DNA of 64,000 nt, from NCBI RefSeq assembly GCF_013371465.1, contig NZ_JABWDU010000002.1, positions 310,001 to 374,000 of the forward strand. Direction: 5' to 3'. Position 1 is the first letter of the stretch. Every line of letters begins with the position of its first letter. A program made the position numbers and the translations under genes. The notes beneath the pieces were generated by a model. The model made no database searches. It was not told where the DNA came from and saw only the letters and a program-made list of their open reading frames with translations. Positions 25,782 through 35,200 of the stretch are shown piece by piece. Origin of the DNA: Ensifer oleiphilus. GTDB taxonomy: Bacteria; Pseudomonadota; Alphaproteobacteria; Rhizobiales; Rhizobiaceae.

Positions 25782-26620
25782 GCAGGATCCCTGAGCTCGC
25801 GGCTTGCGAAGGGATCGGCCACAAGCTGGCGACCGCCAAGTGCCCCGATCCAGTCGAGCGATGCCCTGAGCCGCACGACCTCGCCGACGACGACGATTGC
25901 CGGCGGTTGCAGACCCGAAGCGGTGACATCGGCCTCGGCGCGCGCCAACGTTGTTTCAAGCACCGCCTGTTCCGGCGTGGCCGCGTTGCAGACGAAGGCA
26001 ACCGGCTCCTCAGGCGATCGTCCGCCGGCGATGAGATTGGCGGCAATCGTGCCGATATGCTTCATCGCCATATACATGACGATCACAGGCGAGCCCGAAG
26101 CTATGCCCTGCCAGTTGATCCTGTCCGGCACCAGACCGGAGGAATCGTGACCTGTCAGAAAGGTGACGGCGTGGTTGACCTCGCGGTGGGTGACGGGAAT
26201 GCCGGCATAGGCAAGCCCGCCGATCCCCGCGGTAATGCCCGGCACGATGCGGAACGGAATGCGGTTTTCGACCAGCGTCAAAGCCTCCTCGCCGCCCCGC
26301 CCGAAGACGAAGGGATCGCCGCCCTTCAGCCGCAGGACGCGCTGACCGGCACGCGCCAACTCGACAAGCCGCAATGAAATATCGCGCTGTTTCGGCGACG
26401 GCTTGCCGCCGCGCTTGCCGGCAAATTCGAGCACGGCGCCCGGTCGGGCAAGCTTCAGGCAGTCCTCGTTGACCAGCGCATCGTGCACGATGACATCGGC
26501 TTGCCCGAGCGCATTGGCGGCGTGAAGCGTCAAGAGGCCGGGGTCGCCGGGACCGGCACCGACGAGCCAGACGTGACCGGCCTCAAGTTCAGGCAGACCG
26601 GCAAAGATCGTTTCGCTCAT
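25778..26620 (-). CDS. cobA: CobA, uroporphyrinogen-III C-methyltransferase
   Basis: SAM-dependent bismethylation of uroporphyrinogen III to precorrin-2, the branch point to cobalamin and siroheme. 280 residues from ATG 26620; signature VWLVGAGPGDPGLLTLHA near residue 20 and GGDPFVFGRGGEE near 105, plus YAGIPVTHRE. Head of the cobABCD overlap chain. No CysG-type dehydrogenase domain is attached, as usual for CobA in this lineage. Confidence 0.96.
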   Translation of the reverse strand: MSETIFAGLPELEAGHVWLVGAGPGDPGLLTLHAANALGQADVIVHDALVNEDCLKLARPGAVLEFAGKRGGKPSPKQRDISLRLVELARAGQRVLRLKGGDPFVFGRGGEEALTLVENRIPFRIVPGITAGIGGLAYAGIPVTHREVNHAVTFLTGHDSSGLVPDRINWQGIASGSPVIVMYMAMKHIGTIAANLIAGGRSPEEPVAFVCNAATPEQAVLETTLARAEADVTASGLQPPAIVVVGEVVRLRASLDWIGALGGRQLVADPFASRELRDPA

Positions 26621-26756
26621 ACCGCAACTCCTGCCATTCGCCTGCACGCCGCCGTTGACTTGCCTTGGCAAGGAGCGGATTCAGATCCGCAAGAAATCCG
26701 CATAGAGATTTGAAATGGTTCGCACATTCTTTGCGAAATGTGGCTCGTCAAATAGC

Positions 26757-27215
26757 TCATGGTGCCGCCACCACAGGTGTCGCAGCGCTCACTGGCAGGC
26801 GCTCAACAGGTCCGGCGATTGCTGCGGTCGCATGCGATGCGGTGAGCTTGCCCACGAGCAGCACACTTGCCGGGCCGGCGCCGACCAGCGCCGCGCCTTC
26901 GGCAACGCCGTGGCAACCGGTGTGGGCAAAGACGATCGCCGAAGGGTTTTGCAGCCTGGGTGCTGCGGCCTCCAGCGTGGCCGCATCGAAAAAACGCGCC
27001 TCTACGGCAAAGTGCTCGGCGGTGGCATGGATGGCGGGCTCACCGCGTCTGACGTCAAGCGAGGCGACGAAGCCGATATCGGCTTTCGCGCCACCCACCT
27101 TCGCCAACGCCTTTTCGGCAAGGGCAATCACTTCATCGGCCGGCGTGCCACGCTCGCAGCCAAGCCCAAGGACGAGTGGCCCTGGCAGCGGCGGCGTTAT
27201 GCTGGATGATATCAT
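26757..27215 (-). CDS. cobE: CobE, CbiG C-terminal-like cobalamin biosynthesis protein
   Basis: 152 residues from ATG 27215 (a GTG-started form begins at 27248). The sequence LVLGLGCERGTPADEVIALAEKAL and later FFDAATLEAAAPRLQNPSAIVFAHTGCHGVAEGAAL resembles the CbiG C-terminal domain, known as CobE in the aerobic pathway. It lies 136 bp upstream of cobA on the same strand, the position it has in the P. denitrificans-type cobA-E cluster. Exact role in ring contraction/deacylation steps of the aerobic route is poorly defined. Confidence 0.88.
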   Translation of the reverse strand: MISSSITPPLPGPLVLGLGCERGTPADEVIALAEKALAKVGGAKADIGFVASLDVRRGEPAIHATAEHFAVEARFFDAATLEAAAPRLQNPSAIVFAHTGCHGVAEGAALVGAGPASVLLVGKLTASHATAAIAGPVERLPVSAATPVVAAP

Positions 27216-27670
27216 GCTCGACCTCGGCCCCTTCGCGGCAATCAACACGAAGCGCCGCCCGGCTCAAGTCCGGGTCGGTCTGGACAGCACCGGTTCAAGC
27301 CCCCTGCCTGGGTCAGCCGCACCGGACGCTCTTTCAGTCCGCCTGAAGCGGACGCCGTCGCACATCCGTCATTTTTACCGGAGGCAATCGCACGGGTCAA
27401 ACCGGATTGCGCCATCACCATGTCGCGTTTGGGGGAATTCACCACCCGACCGGGGCGCGCGCAAAGCGCCAGAACCGGCAATCGACCGGAGGCGGCAGAC
27501 GCCCGCCCCGGCACCCGGAACATCTGGATAAGACGCTGATTTCTTGCGTGAATCCACACGTCGAAACGCGCGTGAGAGATGCGGCATGACAGAAGGCTTT
27601 GCATTTCGCCGCGGGCTCTGACACAAGGCCAGAAAGGCCTGCATACTCCTCCCTTCTCCGAGTCCCTCCC
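27216..27670. other. Divergent intergenic region cobE / TauE gene
   Basis: 455 bp between divergent genes. Several GC-rich inverted pieces occur, but no B12-box motif and no gene could be supported; a long minus-strand reading frame crossing it is a shadow of the TauE gene. It presumably holds both promoters. Confidence 0.4.
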
Positions 27671-28456
27671 GTGCAAGATCTCGCTTTCCACCTGCTCGTG
27701 TTCCTGTTCGTTGCGGCCTTCATTGCCGGCTTCATCGATTCGATCGCCGGTGGTGGTGGCATGATCACCATTCCCGCCATGCTGATTGCGGGCATCCCGC
27801 CGCTCCAGACGCTCGGCACCAACAAGCTGCAGGGGCTGTTCGGCTCCGGCTCGGCCACCCTTTCCTATGCCCGGCGCGGTCAGGTGAACCTGAAAGAGCA
27901 ATTGCCGATGGCGCTGATGTCGGCGGCGGGCTCCGTGTTGGGCGCGCTGCTCGCGACCATCGTTCCCGGTGACGTTCTGAAGGCGGTCCTGCCCTTCCTG
28001 CTGATTGCCATCGCGCTCTATTTCGGCCTCAAGCCGAACATGGGCGACGTCGACCAGCATCGCCGCATCACGCCCTTCCTGTTCACGCTGACGCTCGTGC
28101 CGCTGATCGGTTTTTACGATGGCGTTTTCGGCCCCGGCACCGGCTCGTTCTTCATGCTCGGCTTCGTCACGCTTGCCGGCTTCGGCGTCCTCAAGGCGAC
28201 GGCGCACACGAAATTCCTGAACTTTGGCTCGAATGTCGGCGCCTTCGCCGTCTTCCTGTTCTTCGGCGCGATCCTCTGGAAAGTCGGCCTGATGATGGGC
28301 GTCGGCCAGTTTCTCGGCGCCCAGGTCGGCTCGCGATACGCCATGGCCAAGGGCGCCAAGATCATCAAGCCGCTGCTCGTCATCGTCTCGATCGCGCTCG
28401 CCATCCGGTTGCTTGCGGACCCGGCGCATCCACTGCGGATCTGGGTGGGGCTCTGA
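27671..28456 (+). CDS. TauE/SafE-family membrane permease (putative sulfite/organosulfonate exporter)
   Basis: 261 residues from a GTG at 27671, about eight membrane helices. Two repeated family motifs are seen: FIDSIAGGGGMITIPAML near the start with LGTNKLQGLFGSGSATLSY, and GFYDGVFGPGTGSFFMLGFV with THTKFLNFGSNVG in the second half (HTKFLN). The family moves sulfite, sulfoacetate and similar anions; some members sit near cob genes and are suspected cobalt transporters. No strong ribosome site precedes the GTG, so the start is tentative. Confidence 0.88.
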   Translation: MQDLAFHLLVFLFVAAFIAGFIDSIAGGGGMITIPAMLIAGIPPLQTLGTNKLQGLFGSGSATLSYARRGQVNLKEQLPMALMSAAGSVLGALLATIVPGDVLKAVLPFLLIAIALYFGLKPNMGDVDQHRRITPFLFTLTLVPLIGFYDGVFGPGTGSFFMLGFVTLAGFGVLKATAHTKFLNFGSNVGAFAVFLFFGAILWKVGLMMGVGQFLGAQVGSRYAMAKGAKIIKPLLVIVSIALAIRLLADPAHPLRIWVGL

Positions 28457-28810
28457 GCTGCAGTGACCTTGGCGCGGCTTATCGAACCGCGGCTTGGCCT
28501 GCAGCTTTGACCGGGCGCGGACCACCTGCCTACCATCCCCAGTGGGGAGCCTGTTTCGCACTGGCCGTTGAAGAGACCACTTTTCCTGCTGTCACCAGCG
28601 GTGGCCCCGAGTAGACCGACGTCGGTGTGGGTCAGACACTCGCGGTTCGGGTTGTAGACCGATGACGAGATCTGATCAGCCTGCCAATCCAGATCATCGT
28701 CATGCAATGTTCGAGCGTTAATGGCGAAGTCGAACTCTACGCGAGCCCCTGGCTGTCGAGACGGGTCTCAACAAGCTGATAACGACAAGTACGAGACGAG
28801 GGGATGCAGG
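28457..28810. other. Intergenic region TauE gene / LolC-like gene
   Basis: 354 bp. The minus strand has an open stretch of about 85 codons (28458-28707, no ATG start at its beginning) whose translation looks protein-like but matches no family I know. It could be a remnant; no repeat, terminator or operator was recognised. Confidence 0.3.
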
Positions 28811-30109
28811 ATGATCGCCTTGACTGAAGATCAGGTGCAGACTGCAGGCCAGTCCGCAAAGCCCGCCAGCCGCCCCTTTTCCGCCTTCGAGCGCATGGTC
28901 GCCTGGCGCTATCTGCGCTCGCGGCGCAAGGAGGCCTTCATTTCGGTGATCGCCGGCTTCTCCTTCATCGGCATCATGCTCGGCGTTGCGACGCTGATCA
29001 TCGTCATGGCGGTGATGAACGGTTTTCGCACCGAGCTGATCTCGCGCATTCTCAGCATCAACGGTCATGTGATCGTGCAGCCGATCGACGGCCCGCTCAA
29101 CAACTACGCCGACCTCGCCACCCGCTTTTCCGGCGTGAAGGGCGTAACGATGGCGATCCCGCTAATCGAGGGTCAGGTTCTGGCCCAGGGCGTCGGCGAC
29201 AGCTCGACCGGCGCGCTCGTGCGCGGCATCCGCTCCGACGATCTCGGCAAGATGAAATCGGTCTCCGAACATATCAAATCAGGCGATCTCGTCGGCTTTG
29301 CAGCCGACACCGGCGTGGCGATCGGCTCGCGCATGGCCCACCAGCTCGGGATCCAGGTGGGCGGCACTATCACACTGACATCGTCCAATGGCGGCGGGAC
29401 GCTGCCGCTCGTAAAAGCCTATACCGTTTCGGCGATCTACGAGATCGGGATGTGGGAATATGATTCGACGATCGTCTTTATGCCGCTCGAAGAGGCCCAG
29501 CTGTTCTTCAATGCCAAAGGACTTGCGCAGTCCATCGAGATCTTCGTCGAGTACCCGGATCTTGTCCATGAACTGCGCCAGCCGATCGAGGACGCCGCCG
29601 GACGGCAGATCTTCATCACCGACTGGCGCGATCGCAACCAGACTTTCTTCTCGACGATCGAGGTCCAGCGCAACGTGATGTTCATGATCCTGACGCTGAT
29701 CGTGCTGGTCGCGGCCTTGAACATCATTTCGGGCCTGATCATGCTGGTGAAGGACAAGGGCAGCGACATCGCCATCCTTCGCACAATGGGCGCGACCGCC
29801 GGGTCCGTCATGCGCATCTTCTTCATGACCGGAGCTGCGATCGGTACGGCGGGAACTGTTGCCGGCGTTCTGCTCGGGGTCGTCGTCTGCCTCAACATCG
29901 AATCCATTCGCCAGTTCTTCTCCTGGATTTCGGGCACGACGCTGTTCAGCCCAGAACTCTACTTCCTCAACCAGCTGCCCGCAGACATGAACGCCGACGA
30001 GACGATCCTTGTCGTCGTCATGGCCCTCAGCCTCTCGTTCCTCGCCACGATCTTCCCGGCCTGGCGCGCCTCGCGCCTCGATCCGGTGCAGGCGCTGAGA
30101 TACGAATGA
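28811..30109 (+). CDS. LolC/LolE-type lipoprotein-releasing ABC transporter permease
   Basis: 432 residues. N-terminal FERMVAWRYLRSRRKEAFISV leads into the first membrane helix (about 50-70), then a long periplasmic domain (70-300) and three helices in the C-terminal half of the MacB/FtsX type (VLVAALNIISGLIMLVKDKGSDIAILRTMGA at about 310-340). ATG 28811 follows an AGGGGATGCAGG site. It resembles LolC/E, which extract lipoproteins to LolA with ATPase LolD. No lolD lies next to it, and proS, a usual neighbour, is also missing. Confidence 0.88.
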   Translation: MIALTEDQVQTAGQSAKPASRPFSAFERMVAWRYLRSRRKEAFISVIAGFSFIGIMLGVATLIIVMAVMNGFRTELISRILSINGHVIVQPIDGPLNNYADLATRFSGVKGVTMAIPLIEGQVLAQGVGDSSTGALVRGIRSDDLGKMKSVSEHIKSGDLVGFAADTGVAIGSRMAHQLGIQVGGTITLTSSNGGGTLPLVKAYTVSAIYEIGMWEYDSTIVFMPLEEAQLFFNAKGLAQSIEIFVEYPDLVHELRQPIEDAAGRQIFITDWRDRNQTFFSTIEVQRNVMFMILTLIVLVAALNIISGLIMLVKDKGSDIAILRTMGATAGSVMRIFFMTGAAIGTAGTVAGVLLGVVVCLNIESIRQFFSWISGTTLFSPELYFLNQLPADMNADETILVVVMALSLSFLATIFPAWRASRLDPVQALRYE

Positions 30110-30465
30110 CATTACGCCGCGGGGACGGATTTCCGGCCTCCAACCCTTGCGTGCGAGGTCGCCCGGCAGGCAACAGCGGCGATTTGAACCTTCCGCCCTG
30201 TATGGCAACATCTTGCGACCGGGCGGGCGGCGCCGGCCTCCTCGCCAAGCCGGCGTAGGTGTCAACTCTCGTCGGACCCGCGCCGGCGAAAATCCAGCAG
30301 CGAAATCCGGTAACCAAGACGAAAGTGGATCGAGCCAACCTCTTGAACCTCTAGCGGCTAGAGATTGCAACCTGCGAGAAATGCATCGCGCAGAGCGGGC
30401 GGTGACCATTAGGGATTGCCCGCCCGCAAGCGCCGTCCTTCCATTTCGCTCGCCCTGAGGTTCCG
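30110..30465. other. Intergenic region holding a possible MerR-type promoter
   Basis: 356 bp without a supported gene. GC-rich inverted segments follow the LolC-like gene; toward the right lies the dyad listed at 30343-30370. Confidence 0.4.
30343..30370 (+). promoter_or_regulatory. Candidate MerR-family operator/promoter
   Basis: A perfect 7-1-7 dyad CTCTAGC-G-GCTAGAG (30349-30363) directly follows a -35-like TTGAAC (30343-30348). A dyad inside an over-long spacer is the hallmark of MerR-type promoters (CueR/HmrR sites often read CTAGnnnCTAG-like). The -10 is not convincing. It is about 100 bp upstream of the isoprenylcysteine-methyltransferase-like gene. Confidence 0.4.
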
Positions 30466-31059
30466 ATGTTCAACACCCTGCCCGCCATCCTGATGCTCGT
30501 TGTCAGCCTGCTCACGCTGGCGCTCGCGATCCTGCGGCGCTTTCAATCCGGACGCTCGCCCGTTGTGCTGACCTATGGCGACGATGCGGAGGGATTTGCG
30601 GGCCGGCTCTTCCGGGTGATCGTCGCGGCGCTGGTGGTTCATCTGCTGGCAATCGCCGCGTTTCCTGAAGCGGTGAGCGCCTCTATCGGCGAAATACCGG
30701 TGCTCGACACACCGGTGTTTCACGCCGTCGGCATTGTCCTCATGGCGCTTGGCGGTGGGCTGACGATGCTGTCGCAATGGGCGATGCGACACTCGTGGAA
30801 GATTGGCATTCCCGAAAAACAGGACGCCCCGCTCGTCACGTCAGGCCTCTACGCCTTCTCGCGCAACCCGATCTATGTCGGCATGGTCGCCGCACTGATC
30901 GGCACCGTGCTGGCGGTTCCCAATGTCGTCTCGGTGGCGCTTGCGCTGTCCGCCTGGATTTCGATCTCCTACCAGATCCTCATGGAGGAAGCTCATCTCG
31001 CCCGCGCCTTTGGGGAGGCGTATGGCGCCTATTGCAAGAGCGTCCGCAGGTGGGTCTGA
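30466..31059 (+). CDS. Isoprenylcysteine carboxyl methyltransferase-like membrane protein
   Basis: 197 residues with about five hydrophobic segments. The C-terminal half has the ICMT/PEMT signature [18 protein letters not shown] and [23 protein letters not shown], which binds SAM in this family. In bacteria these are membrane methyltransferases of mostly unknown substrate and are frequent in metal-resistance gene groups. It is convergent with the EamA/cobO genes. Confidence 0.85.
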   Translation: MFNTLPAILMLVVSLLTLALAILRRFQSGRSPVVLTYGDDAEGFAGRLFRVIVAALVVHLLAIAAFPEAVSASIGEIPVLDTPVFHAVGIVLMALGGGLTMLSQWAMRHSWKIGIPEKQDAPLVTSGLYAFSRNPIYVGMVAALIGTVLAVPNVVSVALALSAWISISYQILMEEAHLARAFGEAYGAYCKSVRRWV

Positions 31060-31088
31060 AATCACACGGGCTGGCCCCGCGGTCGGCC

Positions 31089-31514
31089 TCAGAACACCGC
31101 CAGGAGCAAGGCCCCGACCGCAATGAACACCACGCCGAGCCAATTCACCAGGTTGAGCTTCTCGCCGAGGAACAAGACGCCGAAGATCGCGACCATGACG
31201 ATCGAGAGCTTGTCGATCGGCGCCACCCGCGCCGCGTCGCCAAGCTTCAGGGCGCGAAAATAGGCGAGCCACGAGGCGCCGGTGGCAAGGCCGGACAGCG
31301 CCAGGAACAGCCAGGTGCGACCCGGGATCTCCGAGGGCTTCTGCCACTGCCCCGTTGCCGCAACGATGCCGGCGAGTACGAAAAGGATCACGACCGTTCT
31401 GATGAGCGTGGCGAAGTCGGAGTTGATCTGCGCAACCCCGACCTTGGCAAAGACGGCTGTCAGGGCCGCAAAGGCGGCCGACAGCAGCGCCCAGAACTGC
31501 CAGCTCTGGCTCAT
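31089..31514 (-). CDS. EamA-like small drug/metabolite transporter
   Basis: 141 residues, four to five membrane helices; starts MSQSWQFWALLSAAFAALTAVFAK and carries ALSGLATGASWLAYFRALKLG and a C-terminal LNLVNWLGVVFIAVGALLLA, features of single-domain EamA/EmrE-like proteins that work as dimers. The ATG shares a base with the cobO stop (TGATG), so it is translated with cobO. Genes of this kind are common after cobO in rhizobia; a role in exporting or importing a corrinoid-related compound is speculation. Confidence 0.85.
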   Translation of the reverse strand: MSQSWQFWALLSAAFAALTAVFAKVGVAQINSDFATLIRTVVILFVLAGIVAATGQWQKPSEIPGRTWLFLALSGLATGASWLAYFRALKLGDAARVAPIDKLSIVMVAIFGVLFLGEKLNLVNWLGVVFIAVGALLLAVF

Positions 31515-32158
31515 CAGAACTCGACGCCCTTCTGGGCCTTGATGCCGGAGCGGAACGGATGCTTGATCAGTTCCATCTCGGTCACCAGGTCGGCCGCCTC
31601 GATCAGGTCTTCCTTGGCGTTGCGGCCGGTCAGGACCACATGGGTCATGTGCGGCTTTTCTTCCTTCAGGAAGCGCACGACCTCGGCCACGTCGATATAA
31701 TCGTAGCGCAGCGCGATGTTGATCTCGTCGAGCAGCACCATCGAGTTGCGCTCGTCGCGGATCAGTTCCTTGGCCTTCTCCCAAGCCTTTTCCGCCATCG
31801 CCACGTCGCGGGCGCGGTCCTGGGTTTCCCAGGTAAAGCCTTCGCCGAGCGTGTAGAACTGGCAGACGTCGCCAAAATGCTTCTCGATCAGGTCGCGCTC
31901 GCCGGTTTCCCAGGCGCCCTTGATGAACTGCACGACGGCGCAGGGCATGCCATGGGCGATGTGGCGAAAGATCATGCCGAAACCGGCCGTCGACTTGCCC
32001 TTGCCCTTGCCGGTGTTGACGATGATGAGACCCTTCTCGTCGGTCTTCGTCGCCATGATCTTTTCGCGGGCGGTCTTCTTCTTCGCCATCTTCATCGCAT
32101 GGCGCGCATCGTCCTTCTCGGCGATGCCCTCACCCGTGCTCACCACATCTTCGCTCAT
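31514..32158 (-). CDS. cobO: CobO, corrinoid adenosyltransferase
   Basis: Adenosylates the cobalt of cob(I)yrinic acid a,c-diamide using ATP. 214 residues; P-loop NTGKGKGKSTAGFG near residue 48-61, then VQFIKGAWETGER and LLDEINIALRYDYID, all CobA/CobO-type. Preceded by a basic 35-residue N-terminal extension. Follows cobN in the riboswitch-controlled operon. Confidence 0.96.
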   Translation of the reverse strand: MSEDVVSTGEGIAEKDDARHAMKMAKKKTAREKIMATKTDEKGLIIVNTGKGKGKSTAGFGMIFRHIAHGMPCAVVQFIKGAWETGERDLIEKHFGDVCQFYTLGEGFTWETQDRARDVAMAEKAWEKAKELIRDERNSMVLLDEINIALRYDYIDVAEVVRFLKEEKPHMTHVVLTGRNAKEDLIEAADLVTEMELIKHPFRSGIKAQKGVEF

Positions 32159-32278
32159 GACGTTCTCCTGATCCTATGATTCCATCGTCGGATCCGGGCG
32201 TAGGGTCGCCCGAGATCTCATTCTTTGCACTTGCGCAACTCCGAACGGAAAGCCGTTTCACGGCCTGCTACGCGTTGC

Positions 32279-35200
32279 TCATTCGTTACCGGCCCGCAGC
32301 CGCACGGCAGCCGTCGTCCGGCCGCTCAGTTCAAACCGCGCCGAGTTCGAGCGCGGCGTCCAAAGATTGCGGTCTATCGCCTCCAGCAGCCGCTCGGAAA
32401 GCTCGGCCAATGCCGCCGGGTTCTTATCGCTCAGGAAGCTCGCCACCCGCTCATCGACGATGAAGGCCTGGTAGGCCGCCTCGAAATGGTGGTCTCGCAC
32501 CGCACCCGTGGTCGCGGCAAAGGCGAACATGTAGTCGACCGTCGCGGCAATCTCGAAGGCGCCCTTGTAGCCGTGACGCATGACGCCATCGATCCACTTG
32601 GGATTGACGACGCGGGCCCGCACGACACGGCCGATCTCTTCTTCCAGCGAACGGATCACAGGCTTTTCCGGCCGGGAATGGTCGTTGTGATAGATCGCGG
32701 GTCTCGCCCCGCTCACGTGCTCTGCGGCAAGGCTCATGCCGCCTTCGAACTGGTAGTAGTCGTCGCTGTCGAGCAGATCATGCTCGCGATTATCCTGGTT
32801 CTGGACGACAGCCTCGATCGTGCGTAGCCGCTCCTCGAACAGGTCCCGCTCTGCCTTGCCTTCCTCGCCGGCGCCATAGGCATAGGCGCCCCAGGTGAGA
32901 TAGGCGTCGGCGAGATCGGCTTTTCTGTCCCAGCCCTTCTCGTCGATCAGCGCCTGCAGGCCGGCGCCATAGGCTCCGGGCTTGGCACCGAAGACGCGGT
33001 AGGAGGCGCGGCGCGCGGCCTCCGCGGGCTCGACGCCTGAAGCCTCCAGCCGCAGCGTCTCGGCGCGCATGCGCGCGGCGATCATGTTGTCGGCATCGTC
33101 TTCCTCGAGCGCGCCGACGGCGCGGATCGCCTTGTCGAACAAGGCGATCTGTTCCGGGAAGGCATCGCGGAAGAAGCCTGATATCCGCAGCGTTACGTCG
33201 ACGCGCGGCCGCCCGAGGACCGCGAGCGGCACGATTTCGTAGCCCATCACCCGGCGCGATATCATGTCCCAGGTGGGCTTGGTGCCGATGAGCGCCAGAG
33301 CCTGGGCGATGTCGTCGCCGCCGGTGCGCATGTTTGCCGTGCCCCAGGCCGTGAGCCCGAAGGAGGACGGCCATTCGCCATGATCCTGCAGATAGCGACG
33401 GATCAGCAACTCGGCGGACTTCTTGCCGAGTTCGTAAGCCGCCGGCGTCGGCACGGAGCGGCTGTCGACGGAGTAGAAGTTGCGGCCGGTCGGCAGCACA
33501 TCGGGCCGTCCTCGGGTCGGCGCGCCGGAGGGGCCTGGCGCCACGAAACGGCCATCGAGGCCGGTGAGGAAACCGGCCATTTCGGCAGCGCCGGAGTTGA
33601 CGATCGACGGTTTCAGCCGCGCCTCGATCTCCCCGAGAACGGCTCGGGTGGCAGACCAGTCTTCGGGTACATGCGTCTCGCCGGAAACGAACGCCGCCGC
33701 CAGCAATTCGATGCGCTCCACCGTATCGCCGGCCGTGCGCCACGGTGCGTCGGAAATTTCGGCCAGCACCTCCGGCCGCAAACCGGCCCAGGCATCGGAC
33801 ATCACGCAATCGAGTGGATCGAAGCCGAGACCTGCGTCGGCCGCGATCGCCCGCTGCAGGCTCTGGTCGGAGCCTTCGCCAAGGCCGCGCGGCACGCGCG
33901 CCAGCGCCACGGTCAAATCGGTCAAAAGCCGCCCCTCCGGCGCCACGCCGAAGATGTGCAGGCCGTCGCGGATCTGCATCTCCTTGAGATCGCAGAGATA
34001 GGCGTCGAGCTTTTCCAGCGCCTTGTCGTCGCTGTCGCCCTTGTCGATGCCGGCGTCGTGGTCGAGGCCGATATCGCGCACGAGGTCGAGGATCTGGCGG
34101 CTCAAGAGCCTCAGCCGTCGCGGATCGCCGCCGGCGGCGTCGTAATATTCGTCGACAAGCGCCTCGAGGTCCTTGAGCGGCCCGTAGGATTCCGCCCGGG
34201 TCAGCGGCGGCGTCAGGTGGTCGATGATCACGGCGCTGGTGCGGCGCTTGGCCTGCGTGCCCTCGCCGGGGTCGTTGACGATGAAGGGATAGACATGCGG
34301 CAGCGGCCCGAAGATCGCCTCGGGATAGCAGGTCTCCGACAGCGCCAGCGCCTTGCCCGGCAGCCATTCGAGATTGCCGTGCTTGCCCATGTGCACGATC
34401 GCCTGCGCCCCGAACTGGTTGCGCAGGAAGGCATAGAAAGCGAGATAGCCGTGCGGAGGCACGAGGTCCGGCGAGTGGTAGCTTTCCTTCGGATCAATGT
34501 TGTAGCCGCGCGCCGGCTGGATGCCGACGACGACCTCGCCGAAGCGGGCGAGCGGCAGCGCAAAGGCACCATCGAGGAAGAACGGATCGGTTTCCGGCGC
34601 GCCCCAGCGGCCGCTCACCTCATCCTGAATCTGTTTCGGAAGCGAATCGAAGAACGCTTTGTAATCCCTTAGCGAAATGACTTCGCGGATCTCACGGTCG
34701 CGGCTGGCCGCATTGGTCGGTCCGGCCATGAGATAGCGGATCAGCGCGTCGCCATCTTCGGGCAATTCGGCGACGGGATACCCTTCGCTCGCCATAGCGC
34801 GCAGCACTTCGACCGTGCCGGCCGGCGTATCGAGCCCGACGCCATTGCCGAGCCTGCCGTCACGATTGGGGTAATTGGCCATGATGATGGCGATCCGGCG
34901 TTCAGCCGGCCTGGCGCGGCGCAGCTTTGCCCAATTCACCGCCAGTCTTGCGGCAAACCGCACCCGGTCGGCAAGCGGCTCATGCCCGACGATATTGGCC
35001 TCCACCTTGGGATCGTAGATCGAGGCGGCCTTGAAGGAGACGGCACGTGCCAGGATGCGGCCATCGACCTCCGGCAGGGCGACATTCATGGCGAGATCGC
35101 GCGCCATCAACCCTTGCGGCGAGGCCTGCCATTGCGCCCGCGACGACCCGGAGAAGATCACCTGCAGCACCGGCGCACCGGTTGATTCCAGCACCGTCGG

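Noticed and set aside
27216-27670. Second cobalamin riboswitch upstream of cobE/cobA
   Set aside because: No B12 box or ACTGT core seen in the region on the minus strand.
27242-28561. 439-codon minus-strand frame
   Set aside because: Antisense of the TauE/SafE gene; no family similarity and low-complexity Arg/Glu-rich sequence.
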